From Chitinophaga pinensis (GTDB lineage Bacteria > Bacteroidota > Bacteroidia > UKL13-3), in the NCBI GenBank assembly GCA_945870425.1, contig CAMBSD010000001.1, positions 62,001 through 126,000 on the forward strand: a DNA stretch of 64,000 nt. Direction: 5' to 3'. Each line of letters opens with the position of its first letter. The first letter of the stretch is position 1. Below, one piece after another: positions 9,331-18,480 of this stretch. Made by a program: the position numbers and the translations under genes. Under the pieces are notes generated by a model. It was not told the DNA's origin. It was given only the letters and a program-made list of their open reading frames with translations, and ran no database searches.

Positions 9331-9380
9331 GCGATTGTATAAATGTGCGAGTGTCAATCTGAGCGGAGTCGAAGAGTAAT
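9331..9380 (+). repeat. ATGTG words plus GAGCGGAGTCGAAG hairpin repeat
   Basis: Between mraZ and rsmH lies a run of ATGTG-like words and then the dispersed hairpin element (9351-9380) with core CTGAGCGGAGTCGAAGAG. Relatives are at 7570, 7651 (opposite strand) and 19643. Confidence 0.65.
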
Positions 9381-9433
9381 CTGAATAGAAACTAAAGTCA
9401 ACAAAAATATTAAATAAGCCTAGGCTAAAATAT

Positions 9434-10348
9434 ATGTACCATCTACCAGTCATGTTAAAAGAGTGTATTGAAGCATTAAACATCAAAGAAGATGGTGTTT
9501 ATGTGGATGTGACTTTTGGAGGTGGTGGACATAGTCGTGAGATATTAAAAGGATTAGGAAAACAAGGGCGATTGGTGGCATTTGATCAAGATGAAGATGC
9601 CAAACGAAATTTACCTGAAGACGAAAAGTTGGTTTTTATCGACCAAAACTTCGAATTCATTAAAAATCACTTGATGTATCAAGGCATTTGTCCAGTTGAT
9701 GGTCTATTGGCAGATTTAGGGGTTTCTTCTTATCAATTTGATACAGATGATAGAGGTTTCTCCTATCGATTTGATGATGCCTTGCTTGATATGAGAATGA
9801 ATGCAAATGCTAAGCGCAGTGCTGCGGACGTATTAAATACATATACAGAGGAAAACCTGGCAAATGTTCTTTATCAATATGGAGAGTTGACACAATCTCG
9901 CAAACTAGCAGCCGATATTGTTTCATTTAGAATTGCTAAGCCTATCCAGACTGTGGCAGACTTAAAAAAAGCACTTGATAGACATGCACCCAAATTCAGG
10001 GAGTATAAATTTTACTCTCAGGTTTTTCAAGCCTTACGAATAGAGGTGAATGAAGAATTAGAGGTTTTAAAAAAGCTTTTGCTTCAATGTATTGATATTA
10101 TTAAACCAGGTGGAGTGATTGTGATTATGAGCTATCATTCATTAGAAGACAGATTGGTGAAAGACTTTATAAACAGTGGCAATTTTGAGGGTGAGCTTGA
10201 AAAGGATTTTTTCGGAAATGTGATAAAGCCTTTCACTGCCGTACAAAAAAAAGCCATCGTTGCAAGTGATGAAGAAATAGAGCAAAACCCAAGGGCAAGA
10301 AGCGCCAAATTAAGGATTGCGAGACGATGTGAGCATAAGAATATGTGA
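9434..10348 (+). CDS. rsmH: 16S rRNA (cytosine(1402)-N(4))-methyltransferase RsmH
   Basis: A 304-residue SAM-dependent methyltransferase that N4-methylates C1402 in the decoding centre of 16S rRNA. Family hallmarks are the start YHLPVMLKECIEAL, the SAM motif VDVTFGGGGHSREIL (about 24-38), LADLGVSSYQFD, RGFSYRFDDALLDMRM, VFQALRIEVNEEL, and the C-terminal NPRARSAKLRIARR. It is second in the dcw operon, as in most bacteria. Its 3' end runs into ATGTG-rich repeat (10327-10364), so the last residues (EHKNM) may be repeat-derived. The ftsL-like gene starts 70 bases on. Confidence 0.96.
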   Translation: MYHLPVMLKECIEALNIKEDGVYVDVTFGGGGHSREILKGLGKQGRLVAFDQDEDAKRNLPEDEKLVFIDQNFEFIKNHLMYQGICPVDGLLADLGVSSYQFDTDDRGFSYRFDDALLDMRMNANAKRSAADVLNTYTEENLANVLYQYGELTQSRKLAADIVSFRIAKPIQTVADLKKALDRHAPKFREYKFYSQVFQALRIEVNEELEVLKKLLLQCIDIIKPGGVIVIMSYHSLEDRLVKDFINSGNFEGELEKDFFGNVIKPFTAVQKKAIVASDEEIEQNPRARSAKLRIARRCEHKNM

Positions 10349-10418
10349 GCATTTGTGAATGTGTTGTTGCAATTAAAAACAAATAGCCAAGAGGAAAATA
10401 GCTTGGTGCTTAAAAATA

Positions 10419-10796
10419 ATGAACAGAATAATAACTGATAGCGAAGAGCCAAAAATTGAAAAAGCGGATACCTCAAAACTGAGTGATACAGTAAAAAAGG
10501 TAGCTGATTTCGATTTTAATATTTCTCGTGAAATGTTATTAAAACAATTGCCTTTTGCATTGTTCATCTGCTTTCTTTTGGTCTTGTTAATATGGAACGG
10601 ACATACCACTGAAAAGCTAATCAGAAGTATTGATAAAGTAAACAAAGAGAATAAAGAATTAAGAAGTGAATATACAAGCATAATGAGCGAAATGATGAAC
10701 CAAAGCAGACAATCATCCATTGCAAAAAGGCTTGAACATTTAGGAATAAAAGAATCAAAAAATCCGCCACAGAAAATAACGATAAATGGCAATTAA
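10419..10796 (+). CDS. ftsL: FtsL-like cell division protein
   Basis: A 125-residue bitopic protein. It has a cytoplasmic N-tail of about 46 residues, one membrane segment (about 46-62, FALFICFLLVLLIWNG) and a periplasmic heptad-like coiled coil (RSIDKVNKENKELRSEY). This is the size and topology of FtsL, which links FtsQ and FtsI/FtsW in the divisome. Sequence conservation in FtsL is poor, so the call rests on topology and on position between rsmH and ftsI. Its end overlaps the ftsI start by 11 bases, suggesting coupled translation. Confidence 0.83.
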   Translation: MNRIITDSEEPKIEKADTSKLSDTVKKVADFDFNISREMLLKQLPFALFICFLLVLLIWNGHTTEKLIRSIDKVNKENKELRSEYTSIMSEMMNQSRQSSIAKRLEHLGIKESKNPPQKITINGN

Positions 10797-12912
10797 TACC
10801 AACATACGAAAAGTAATACTCATACGCACATACAGCGCTTTTGGCGGTATGCTTGTATTTGCATGCTTTATTATTTGGTACCTTATAAAAATTGACTTCA
10901 TCGAACGAAAAAAATGGCTCAATATGGCAGATAGCTTGAGTACTAAAGTGTTTGATGTAGCGCCTGTGCGAGGAAATATTTTTGATTGCAATGGAAACCT
11001 ATTGGCCACTTCAATGCCAATTTACGACATCATTATTGATGCGGTGGCGGCAAAGGACGAGGAATTTGAAACTGGTATAGACAGCTTATCAATGGGCTTG
11101 TCAAACATATTTAAAGATAAAAGTAAGGATAGCTATAAAAAATTAATTACTAACCTACGTCAAAGAAAAGAACGTTATCATGTGCTACACAAGAAAGCGA
11201 GTTTCAAGCAAATGCGTAGGGTACAACAACTACCTATTTTGAGATTAGGAAAATACAAAGGTGGACTTATAGTTGAGAATAAAAACAGAAGAGAAAAGCC
11301 TTTTGATTACTTAGCAGAAAGAACCATTGGGTTCACCCAAGAGAATGTTGCCAAAGTGGGTATTGAGGGGGCTTATGATAAATACTTAGCTGGTACTAGT
11401 GGAAAAAAAGCCATGCAGCGCATTGCCGGTGGCACTTGGATTTCGTTAAATGAGGATGATGAAATAGAAGCACAACATGGTAATGATATCATCACAAGCA
11501 TAGACATTAATTTACAAGACGTGGCCACTCATTCATTAATGAATGTGTTGAAGTTGAACGATGCTGAGTGGGGAACAGCCATACTGATGGAAGTTCAAAC
11601 AGGCGAAATAAAGGCCATCGCCAATTTAAGTAGAGTGAGCGAGGGAGAATACAAAGAACGCTTTAACTATGCAGTGGGTGAATGTTTAGAGCCAGGTTCA
11701 ACTTTCAAATTGGCATCTGTTATGTCTTTGTTGGATGATGGAGTAATTGATAATAACGATTTGTTTGATACCGAAGATGGTTCGCACCAATATTGTCCGA
11801 ATGCCACCATTCATGAGTCTGAAGGCAAAGGAAGTGGATTGATTAACATTCAAACTGCATTTGAGAAATCATCCAATGTGGCTATTTCAAAGGCTGTTTT
11901 CAATAACTATAGAGGCAAACCTGAACTGTTCTATAATCACTTAGAAAAACTTCATTTAACCAAAAAATTAGGCCTGCAAATTCAAGGTGAAGGAGTGCCA
12001 TTGATTAAGCACCCATCAGATAGAGCTTGGTCATGTACCACGCTTCCTTGGAGTAGCATAGGATATGAAGTGTTAGTAACACCCTTGCACATAGCTACTC
12101 TATATAATTCAGTAGCAAACAATGGCAAAATGGTAAAGCCACTGTTTGTTAAAAAGATAGTTAATAATGGCAACACTGTAAAAGAATACAATACAGAAGT
12201 ATTGGTTGAAAAAGTATGTAATAATGAAACGCTTACTTACTTAAGAAAAATGCTTGAAGGTGTTGTAATTCGTGGCACTGGATCGAAGCTAAGAAGTCCA
12301 TACTATACCGCAGCTGGTAAAACAGGAACCGCTTTGGTAGCAGATAGAAAACATGGCTATAAAAAGAAAATTTATCGTTCATCTTTTTGTGCCTATTTCC
12401 CTGCTGAGAATCCAAAGTATACCTGTTTTGTTATGGTTAACGCACCAAGTAAAGGTGTGTTTTATGGAGCTGCTGTAGCAGGACCCGTCTTCAAAGATTT
12501 AGCTGATAAAGTGTATGCCAACTCGATTCAACTTCATAAAGAATTAAAGTTTACTCATAATCATTTCAGCAATGATTTGCCTTCTATACAAGTTGCAAAT
12601 ACAGAGGATATAAAACAAGTTTTAGATAAAGTTAGCATTTCATCTCATATGCATAACGATAGTATAAACGAATTTGAAACAGATTGGATGCAAGCAGAAA
12701 TGCAGGATAATTCGTTGGCCATTCAACCAGTAAAAACTTTAAAAAGTATCATGCCAAATCTTCAAGGCATGAAGGCAAAGGATGCGGTGTATATGCTTGA
12801 AAAATCAGGAGCTAAAGTATTAGTGGAAGGATTCGGAAAAGTAAAGAAACAATCAGTAAAAGCAGGAGAAAGAATTAATAGAGGTATTACCATTAAACTA
12901 CAGTTAAGCTAA
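10786..12912 (+). CDS. ftsI: Septal peptidoglycan transpeptidase FtsI (PBP3) with PASTA domain
   Basis: A 708-residue class B penicillin-binding protein that cross-links septal peptidoglycan in the periplasm. One N-terminal membrane anchor (about 18-38) is followed by a PBP dimerisation domain opening with APVRGNIFDCNGNLLA, and by the transpeptidase domain. Its active-site motifs are SxxK in PGSTFKLAS (Ser near 305), SxN in SSNVAISK (about 362) and KTG in AAGKTGTALV (about 512). A C-terminal PASTA domain starts at SIMPNLQGMKAKDA. About 100 residues linking the two are low in similarity to anything I recognise. The gene overlaps ftsL, and the murE GTG follows its stop with no gap. Confidence 0.95.
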   Translation: MAINTNIRKVILIRTYSAFGGMLVFACFIIWYLIKIDFIERKKWLNMADSLSTKVFDVAPVRGNIFDCNGNLLATSMPIYDIIIDAVAAKDEEFETGIDSLSMGLSNIFKDKSKDSYKKLITNLRQRKERYHVLHKKASFKQMRRVQQLPILRLGKYKGGLIVENKNRREKPFDYLAERTIGFTQENVAKVGIEGAYDKYLAGTSGKKAMQRIAGGTWISLNEDDEIEAQHGNDIITSIDINLQDVATHSLMNVLKLNDAEWGTAILMEVQTGEIKAIANLSRVSEGEYKERFNYAVGECLEPGSTFKLASVMSLLDDGVIDNNDLFDTEDGSHQYCPNATIHESEGKGSGLINIQTAFEKSSNVAISKAVFNNYRGKPELFYNHLEKLHLTKKLGLQIQGEGVPLIKHPSDRAWSCTTLPWSSIGYEVLVTPLHIATLYNSVANNGKMVKPLFVKKIVNNGNTVKEYNTEVLVEKVCNNETLTYLRKMLEGVVIRGTGSKLRSPYYTAAGKTGTALVADRKHGYKKKIYRSSFCAYFPAENPKYTCFVMVNAPSKGVFYGAAVAGPVFKDLADKVYANSIQLHKELKFTHNHFSNDLPSIQVANTEDIKQVLDKVSISSHMHNDSINEFETDWMQAEMQDNSLAIQPVKTLKSIMPNLQGMKAKDAVYMLEKSGAKVLVEGFGKVKKQSVKAGERINRGITIKLQLS

Positions 12913-14379
12913 GTGAAAACGATACAAGAACTCATATCGAATATCCCACAAGCAAATATTTTAGGCGATGCCAATCTTGTTATTAAAAAACTATGCTTTG
13001 ACTCGAGACATATTGGAGGTTCAACCTTATTCTTTGCCATTAAAGGCACAAGTGTTGACGGTCATTCATATATTCAAGATGTAATTGAAAAAGGCGCAAT
13101 TGCCATTGTTTGTGAAGTGTTACCAAGCGAATTAAACAGCAAGGTTACGTATATTTCTGTTGAAAACTCAACTGCTGCCATGGGTTTAATGGCAGCAGCT
13201 TTCTACAACTATCCATCACAAAAAATGAAATTAACAGCAGTAACTGGCACCAATGGGAAAACCACTGTTGCTACATTATTGCACAACCTATTTCGTTCAT
13301 TTGGTCACAATGTAGGTTTATTATCAACCGTTCAAAATCAAATAAACGAAACGGTTATTCCTTCAACCCATACCACACCTGATTCGATAAAAATTAACGA
13401 ATTACTTAGCGAAATGTTGGAGCAAGGATGTGAGTATTGTTTTATGGAAGCCAGCTCACATGCCATTGACCAAAATAGAATCAAGGGCTTGCACTTTGCA
13501 GGTATCATATTTACTAATATCACACACGACCATTTAGACTATCACTTGACTTTCGATAATTATATCAAAGCAAAGAAAAAACTATTCGATGAGGTGAATG
13601 AAGAGGCCTTTGCATTAACCAATAAAGACGATAAAAATGGAATGGTGATGATGCAAAATACCAAAGCTTCTCGTTACACCTATTCATTAAAAAGTATGGC
13701 CGATTTCAAAGCCAAAATTGTAGAGAGTGATTTCAATGGCATGTTGCTTAATATAAATGAACAAGAGGCTTGGTTTAGATTGGTTGGTAATTTCAATGCT
13801 TACAACCTTGCAGCTGTATATGGTGCTGCATTTTTATTGGGCAAAGAGAGAGATGAAATTATAACCCACCTAAGTAATATATCAGCTGTAAAAGGTCGAT
13901 TTGAATATTATAGATCAAACAACGGAGTGATAGGCATAGTTGATTATGCGCATACCCCAGATGCATTGAAGAATGTATTATCTACTATCAACGAATTACG
14001 CACTAGAAACGAAGAGTTAATAACCGTAGTGGGTTGCGGTGGAAACAGAGATGCAGCAAAGCGCCCAGTAATGGCTGATGTAGCATGTGAGTTGAGCACC
14101 AAAGTTGTATTTACATCTGACAACCCACGCAACGAAGAGCCTGAAGCCATTTTAGATGATATGCAAAAGGGAGTAAAACCCCTGCATTTCAAAAAGACCT
14201 TACGAATTAGTGATAGAAAGGAAGCCATTAAAACAGCTGTAAGTATTGCAAAAAAAGGAGATATCATTTTGATAGCTGGCAAAGGGCATGAAAACTACCA
14301 AGAGGTAAAAGGAGTGAAACATCATTTTGATGATAAGGAAGTGTTGTTGGAAATTTTCAAAATGTTTGAAGGTAGTTAG
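12913..14379 (+). CDS. murE: UDP-MurNAc-L-Ala-D-Glu: meso-DAP ligase MurE
   Basis: A 488-residue cytoplasmic Mur ligase that adds the third stem residue to the peptidoglycan precursor, using ATP. The P-loop is TGTNGKTTVATLL (about 112-124), with the family EASSHAIDQNRI and THDHLDYH segments. The DNPR motif (SDNPRNEEP, near residue 402) marks enzymes that use meso-diaminopimelate rather than lysine. The GTG start at 12913 follows the ftsI stop codon directly, which implies coupling. murF, which usually follows, is absent and mraY comes next. Confidence 0.95.
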   Translation: MKTIQELISNIPQANILGDANLVIKKLCFDSRHIGGSTLFFAIKGTSVDGHSYIQDVIEKGAIAIVCEVLPSELNSKVTYISVENSTAAMGLMAAAFYNYPSQKMKLTAVTGTNGKTTVATLLHNLFRSFGHNVGLLSTVQNQINETVIPSTHTTPDSIKINELLSEMLEQGCEYCFMEASSHAIDQNRIKGLHFAGIIFTNITHDHLDYHLTFDNYIKAKKKLFDEVNEEAFALTNKDDKNGMVMMQNTKASRYTYSLKSMADFKAKIVESDFNGMLLNINEQEAWFRLVGNFNAYNLAAVYGAAFLLGKERDEIITHLSNISAVKGRFEYYRSNNGVIGIVDYAHTPDALKNVLSTINELRTRNEELITVVGCGGNRDAAKRPVMADVACELSTKVVFTSDNPRNEEPEAILDDMQKGVKPLHFKKTLRISDRKEAIKTAVSIAKKGDIILIAGKGHENYQEVKGVKHHFDDKEVLLEIFKMFEGS

Positions 14380-14422
14380 ATTAAAAACTAGATATAGAAA
14401 GTAAATTTTCAAATTAGAAACT

Positions 14423-15679
14423 ATGTTATACTATTTATTTGAGTATTTAAAGAAAGAAATGAACTTCCCAGGGGCAGGTTTATTTCAGTACATTTCATTC
14501 AGAGCAGCTTTAGCCATTATCACATCTTTGTTAATTTCAATGGTATTTGGTAAAAACCTTATTGACAAACTTAGAAGCTTGCAAGTAGCTGATGAAATTA
14601 GAGATTTAGGTTTGGCTGGTGAAAAGCAAAAACAAGGTACTCCAACCATGGGTGGACTTATCATACTAGCAGCCATATTGATACCTACTTTGCTGTTTGC
14701 GCGCACTAACAATGTATATATTATTCTATCAATAGCAGTAACGGTATGGCTTGGCGCAGTAGGGTTTATGGATGACTATATCAAAGTATTTAAAAAGAAT
14801 AAAGAGGGTTTAGCAGGAAGATTTAAGATTGTAGGTCAAGTAGGCATAAGTGTTATAGTTGCTACAACATTATACTTCAATGTGAATGTTAAAACAAAAG
14901 AATTCTACAAACCAAGTGAAGTTACTGATGAGTTTATTAAAGCAAACAATTTACAACCACAAGTAGTAGATGATCAATTGGTATTGGTAAAAGACGAACA
15001 CTCCACCATCACTACCATTCCATTCTTTAAGTCAAGCGAATTTGACTACGCTGACCTTGGAAGGTTTTTGGGGGATGGTTTTAGAAAATACAACTACTTG
15101 ATATTTTTATTAGTGGTTACTTTCATTATTACAGCTGTTTCAAATGGTGCCAACATCACCGATGGGATAGATGGATTAGCCGCAGGCACCTCAGCCATTA
15201 TAGGAACAGTATTGGGCATTTTTGCTTACATCAGTGGTAACTTAGTATTCTCTGATTATCTAAACATCATGTATATTCCTCACTTGGGTGAAATGGTGAT
15301 TTTCGCAGGAGCCTTTGTAGGAGCATGTGTAGGATTCCTTTGGTACAATGCATTTCCAGCACAAGTATTTATGGGTGATACAGGTTCATTAGCCTTGGGA
15401 GGAATCATTGCCACATTTGCCATTATGGTTCGTAAGGAATTGCTAATACCTATTCTATGCGGAATATTTTTAGTTGAAAACATCAGTGTAATCATGCAAG
15501 TATCTTACTTCAAATACACTAAGAAGAAATATGGAGAAGGCAGAAGAATTTTCAAAATGTCTCCTTTACATCATCACTATCAGAAATCGGGATACCATGA
15601 ATCAAAAATCGTTACCCGCTTTTGGATTATTGGAATAATGTTGGCCATTGTAACCATCATTACATTAAAAGTAAGATAA
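14423..15679 (+). CDS. mraY: Phospho-MurNAc-pentapeptide transferase MraY
   Basis: A 418-residue polytopic inner membrane enzyme that moves phospho-MurNAc-pentapeptide onto undecaprenyl phosphate, making lipid I. Active-site motifs are [36 protein letters not shown] and the [10 protein letters not shown] cytoplasmic loop. It is about 60 residues longer than E. coli MraY. The extra part (about 150-215, hydrophilic, [16 protein letters not shown]...) sits between membrane segments and is common in Bacteroidota MraY. It is followed by murD with a single base between them. Confidence 0.96.
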   Translation: MLYYLFEYLKKEMNFPGAGLFQYISFRAALAIITSLLISMVFGKNLIDKLRSLQVADEIRDLGLAGEKQKQGTPTMGGLIILAAILIPTLLFARTNNVYIILSIAVTVWLGAVGFMDDYIKVFKKNKEGLAGRFKIVGQVGISVIVATTLYFNVNVKTKEFYKPSEVTDEFIKANNLQPQVVDDQLVLVKDEHSTITTIPFFKSSEFDYADLGRFLGDGFRKYNYLIFLLVVTFIITAVSNGANITDGIDGLAAGTSAIIGTVLGIFAYISGNLVFSDYLNIMYIPHLGEMVIFAGAFVGACVGFLWYNAFPAQVFMGDTGSLALGGIIATFAIMVRKELLIPILCGIFLVENISVIMQVSYFKYTKKKYGEGRRIFKMSPLHHHYQKSGYHESKIVTRFWIIGIMLAIVTIITLKVR

Positions 15680-15680
15680 A

Positions 15681-17024
15681 ATGAAAAGACTCGTTATACT
15701 CGGTAGCGGTGAAAGCGGAGCAGGTGCAGCCATACTAGCCAAACAAAAAGGCTATGATGTGTTGGTGTCTGACGCTGGACTTATTCCTGAAAAATACAAA
15801 GAGGAATTAAACGAGTATGGCATTGCTTATGAAGAAAAGCAGCATACAGAAGGACTTATTCTGAATGCAGATGAAATTATTAAAAGTCCAGGTATTCCTG
15901 AGAAAAATGAACTTATCAAAAAAATTCGTTCTAAGGGAATTCAAATCATCAGTGAAATTGAATTTGCTTCACGTTATACCAATGCCATTAAAATTTGCAT
16001 AACAGGAACCAACGGCAAAACAACGACCACTTCTCTCATTTACCATTTGATGCTTCAAGCAGGATTGAATGTAGGCTGTGGAGGCAATATTGGAAAGAGC
16101 TTCGCAAGGTTAGTTGCTACTGAAGAACACGACTATTATGTATTAGAACTAAGCAGTTTTCAATTGGATGATATGTATGACTTTAAAGCTGAAACAGCCA
16201 TTTTGTTAAACATCACACCAGACCATTTAGACAGATACGAATACGATATTCAAAACTATATAAACGCGAAATTTAGAATTACCCGAAATCAAACTGAGAA
16301 TGATTATTTCATTTATTGTTCAGATGATGAAATAATAAACAAACAGATGTTAAGTGAAGATATAAAAGCTAAAAAGATACCTTTTTCAATCAACAACAAA
16401 TTGGCTTTAGGTGCCTTTTTAGATGATGATAGCATCAACATTAAAACAGAAATCAATCAATCAAATCCATACACTATGTTAACTTCAGAATTAGCCCTAA
16501 GAGGCAAACACAATACCTACAATTCAATGGCTGCGGCTATTGTGGGGCAGGTATTCAACATCAGAAAAGATGACATTCGCGAAGCACTTACGAATTTCCA
16601 AAATGTAGAACATCGCCTTGAAAAAGTAGCGATGGTTCGTGGTGTCGAATTCATCAATGACTCAAAAGCAACCAATGTAAACTCTGCATGGTATGCATTA
16701 GAAAGTATGGACAAACCTGTTGTTTGGATTGCTGGCGGCACCGACAAGGGGAATGACTATACTATGCTAAAAGAACTTGTTAAAGACAAGGTACGTATTA
16801 TTGTTTGTATGGGACTAGACAATCATAAAATACATGAAGCTTTTGGTAAAGATGTAGACATGATACTAAATACAACAAGCGCTCAAGAAGCAGTTCATGT
16901 GGCATTTAAACTAGCTAAACAAGGTGAAGCGGTTTTATTGTCTCCTGCTTGCGCTAGTTTTGATTTGTTTAAGAACTACGAAGACCGTGGAAGACAGTTT
17001 AAGACTGCGGTAAGGAATTTATAA
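15681..17024 (+). CDS. murD: UDP-MurNAc-L-Ala: D-Glu ligase MurD
   Basis: A 447-residue cytoplasmic ATP-dependent ligase adding D-glutamate to UDP-MurNAc-L-alanine. The N-terminal Rossmann part opens LVILGSGESGAGAAILA, the P-loop is CITGTNGKTTTTSL (about 110-123), and further marks are LELSSFQLDD, LNITPDHLDRY, and FINDSKATNVNSAW in the C-terminal domain. The start lies one base after the mraY stop. The 209 bases after it are repeat DNA rather than the tight spacing found before it. Confidence 0.96.
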   Translation: MKRLVILGSGESGAGAAILAKQKGYDVLVSDAGLIPEKYKEELNEYGIAYEEKQHTEGLILNADEIIKSPGIPEKNELIKKIRSKGIQIISEIEFASRYTNAIKICITGTNGKTTTTSLIYHLMLQAGLNVGCGGNIGKSFARLVATEEHDYYVLELSSFQLDDMYDFKAETAILLNITPDHLDRYEYDIQNYINAKFRITRNQTENDYFIYCSDDEIINKQMLSEDIKAKKIPFSINNKLALGAFLDDDSINIKTEINQSNPYTMLTSELALRGKHNTYNSMAAAIVGQVFNIRKDDIREALTNFQNVEHRLEKVAMVRGVEFINDSKATNVNSAWYALESMDKPVVWIAGGTDKGNDYTMLKELVKDKVRIIVCMGLDNHKIHEAFGKDVDMILNTTSAQEAVHVAFKLAKQGEAVLLSPACASFDLFKNYEDRGRQFKTAVRNL

Positions 17025-17057
17025 TCAGGACTCTTAAACTTCGAATGCCGAATTGCC

Positions 17058-17124
17058 GATGTTGGCGTACCCGCCAACATCAAATGTATAAAATTCTTGC
17101 AGGCGAGGACGCCTGCAAGGGCAA
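17058..17124. repeat. Two perfect palindromes between murD and ftsW
   Basis: Two hairpins stand side by side. GATGTTGGCG-TACC-CGCCAACATC (17058-17081) has a 10-bp stem, and TTGCAGGCG-AGGA-CGCCTGCAA (17097-17118) a 9-bp stem. The 19 bases at 17106-17124 recur without change at 25560-25578. A related fragment, GGCGTCCTCACCAACATC, is at 40079. These are dispersed repeat elements; an attenuator role inside the operon cannot be excluded. Nothing else is recognised in the gap. Confidence 0.75.
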
Positions 17125-17233
17125 TAGCAACCTTAGTCATGGTAAGGTACGAAGCCATCTCTTTTGATTGCTTCACTTTGTTCGCATTGACGATAATAAA
17201 TAATAAAATCATTCAACATTTATAAATTAAAGA

Positions 17234-18448
17234 ATGAATCAATTTTGGAATAACATAAAACCTCGTGGAGACCAATTTATGTGGCTAATTATATTAGCCT
17301 TGTCTGTTTGGGGACTACTTGCTGTGTATAGCTCTGCTAGCGGCTTAGCTTACAAAAAGGCATCAGGCGATACGGAATTATATTTATTTCAACAATGCTT
17401 TTACCTACTAATGGGTTTTTGCATTATGTTAATTGTTCATTCATTTCATTATCGTTATTTCATGGGTCTTTCAAGGTTTCTCTTGTATGTATCATATGCT
17501 TTATTATTATATACCCTGTTTTTTGGCGTTGAGATAAATGGAGCCAGAAGGTGGATTGGGCTGATGGGCTTTACAGTTCAATCTTCTGATTTTGCAAAGG
17601 TGGCAATCATTCTTTATGTTACCAGAACTTTAGCGAAAAAACAAGATGACATTAAAGATTTTAAAAAAGGATTTTTACCCATACTTATTCACGTTTCACT
17701 CACCTGCGCCTTAATTGCACCTGCCAATTTCTCAACAGCTGCCGTACTATTCTCGACTTGTCTTTTAATCATGTTTATTGGAAGGGTAAGTTTAAGGCAT
17801 TTAGGGATATTAACACTGGTATTAGGGGTCTTGCTTAGTATTATGGTGCTTGTGGTGATGAGTACCCCAGAAAAATACTTGCAACATCTAGCAAGGTTTC
17901 TAACCTGGAAACATAGGATTGAAAACTTTAGTAAACCACCACAAAACGACCCTGATGTAACCTACCAAAATGATCATGCAAAAATAGCGATTGCATCAGG
18001 TGGAATTTTTGGTAAATTCCCCGGAAACAGCACAGAGAGAAATTTCCTACCTGAAGCCTATTCAGATTTTATCTATGCCATCATAGCTGAAGAATATGGT
18101 TTCATAGGAGCCATCATTTTGTTAATGCTGTATTTATTTTTCTTATACCGAGCTATGCGTATCATACTTAAATCGCCACAAGCATTTGGGGCACTGATAG
18201 CAGTTGGATTAAGCTTTGCCTTAGTTTTACAAGCATTAATCAATATGGCTGTGGCAGTAAATTTATTTCCGGTAACTGGACTAACCTTACCTTTAGTGAG
18301 TAAGGGTGGTACATCTATCTTCTTCACAAGTTTGGCATTTGGAGTAATCATGAGTGTAAGCCGACATATTGAAGAAGGCGAGGAAAGCTTAGATATTAAG
18401 GAAGAGGTAAAAAGCAATAAAATAAACGAATTATCAGAAATTGTGTAG
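17234..18448 (+). CDS. ftsW: Septal peptidoglycan polymerase FtsW (SEDS family)
   Basis: A 404-residue polytopic SEDS glycosyltransferase that polymerises lipid II at the septum with FtsI. Family marks are VYSSASGLAYKKASGD in the first extracytoplasmic loop, GARRWIGLMGFTVQSSDFAKVAIILY, LPEAYSDFIYAIIAEEYGFIGA (the catalytic-region motif), and LPLVSKGGTSIFFTSLAFGVIMSVSR. Its place between murD and murG is the standard dcw order. The C-terminal tail is cytoplasmic and charged. murG begins 32 bases later. Confidence 0.95.
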   Translation: MNQFWNNIKPRGDQFMWLIILALSVWGLLAVYSSASGLAYKKASGDTELYLFQQCFYLLMGFCIMLIVHSFHYRYFMGLSRFLLYVSYALLLYTLFFGVEINGARRWIGLMGFTVQSSDFAKVAIILYVTRTLAKKQDDIKDFKKGFLPILIHVSLTCALIAPANFSTAAVLFSTCLLIMFIGRVSLRHLGILTLVLGVLLSIMVLVVMSTPEKYLQHLARFLTWKHRIENFSKPPQNDPDVTYQNDHAKIAIASGGIFGKFPGNSTERNFLPEAYSDFIYAIIAEEYGFIGAIILLMLYLFFLYRAMRIILKSPQAFGALIAVGLSFALVLQALINMAVAVNLFPVTGLTLPLVSKGGTSIFFTSLAFGVIMSVSRHIEEGEESLDIKEEVKSNKINELSEIV

Positions 18449-18480
18449 CAATAAGCTGGCAAGTAAATGCTATTAGTAAA

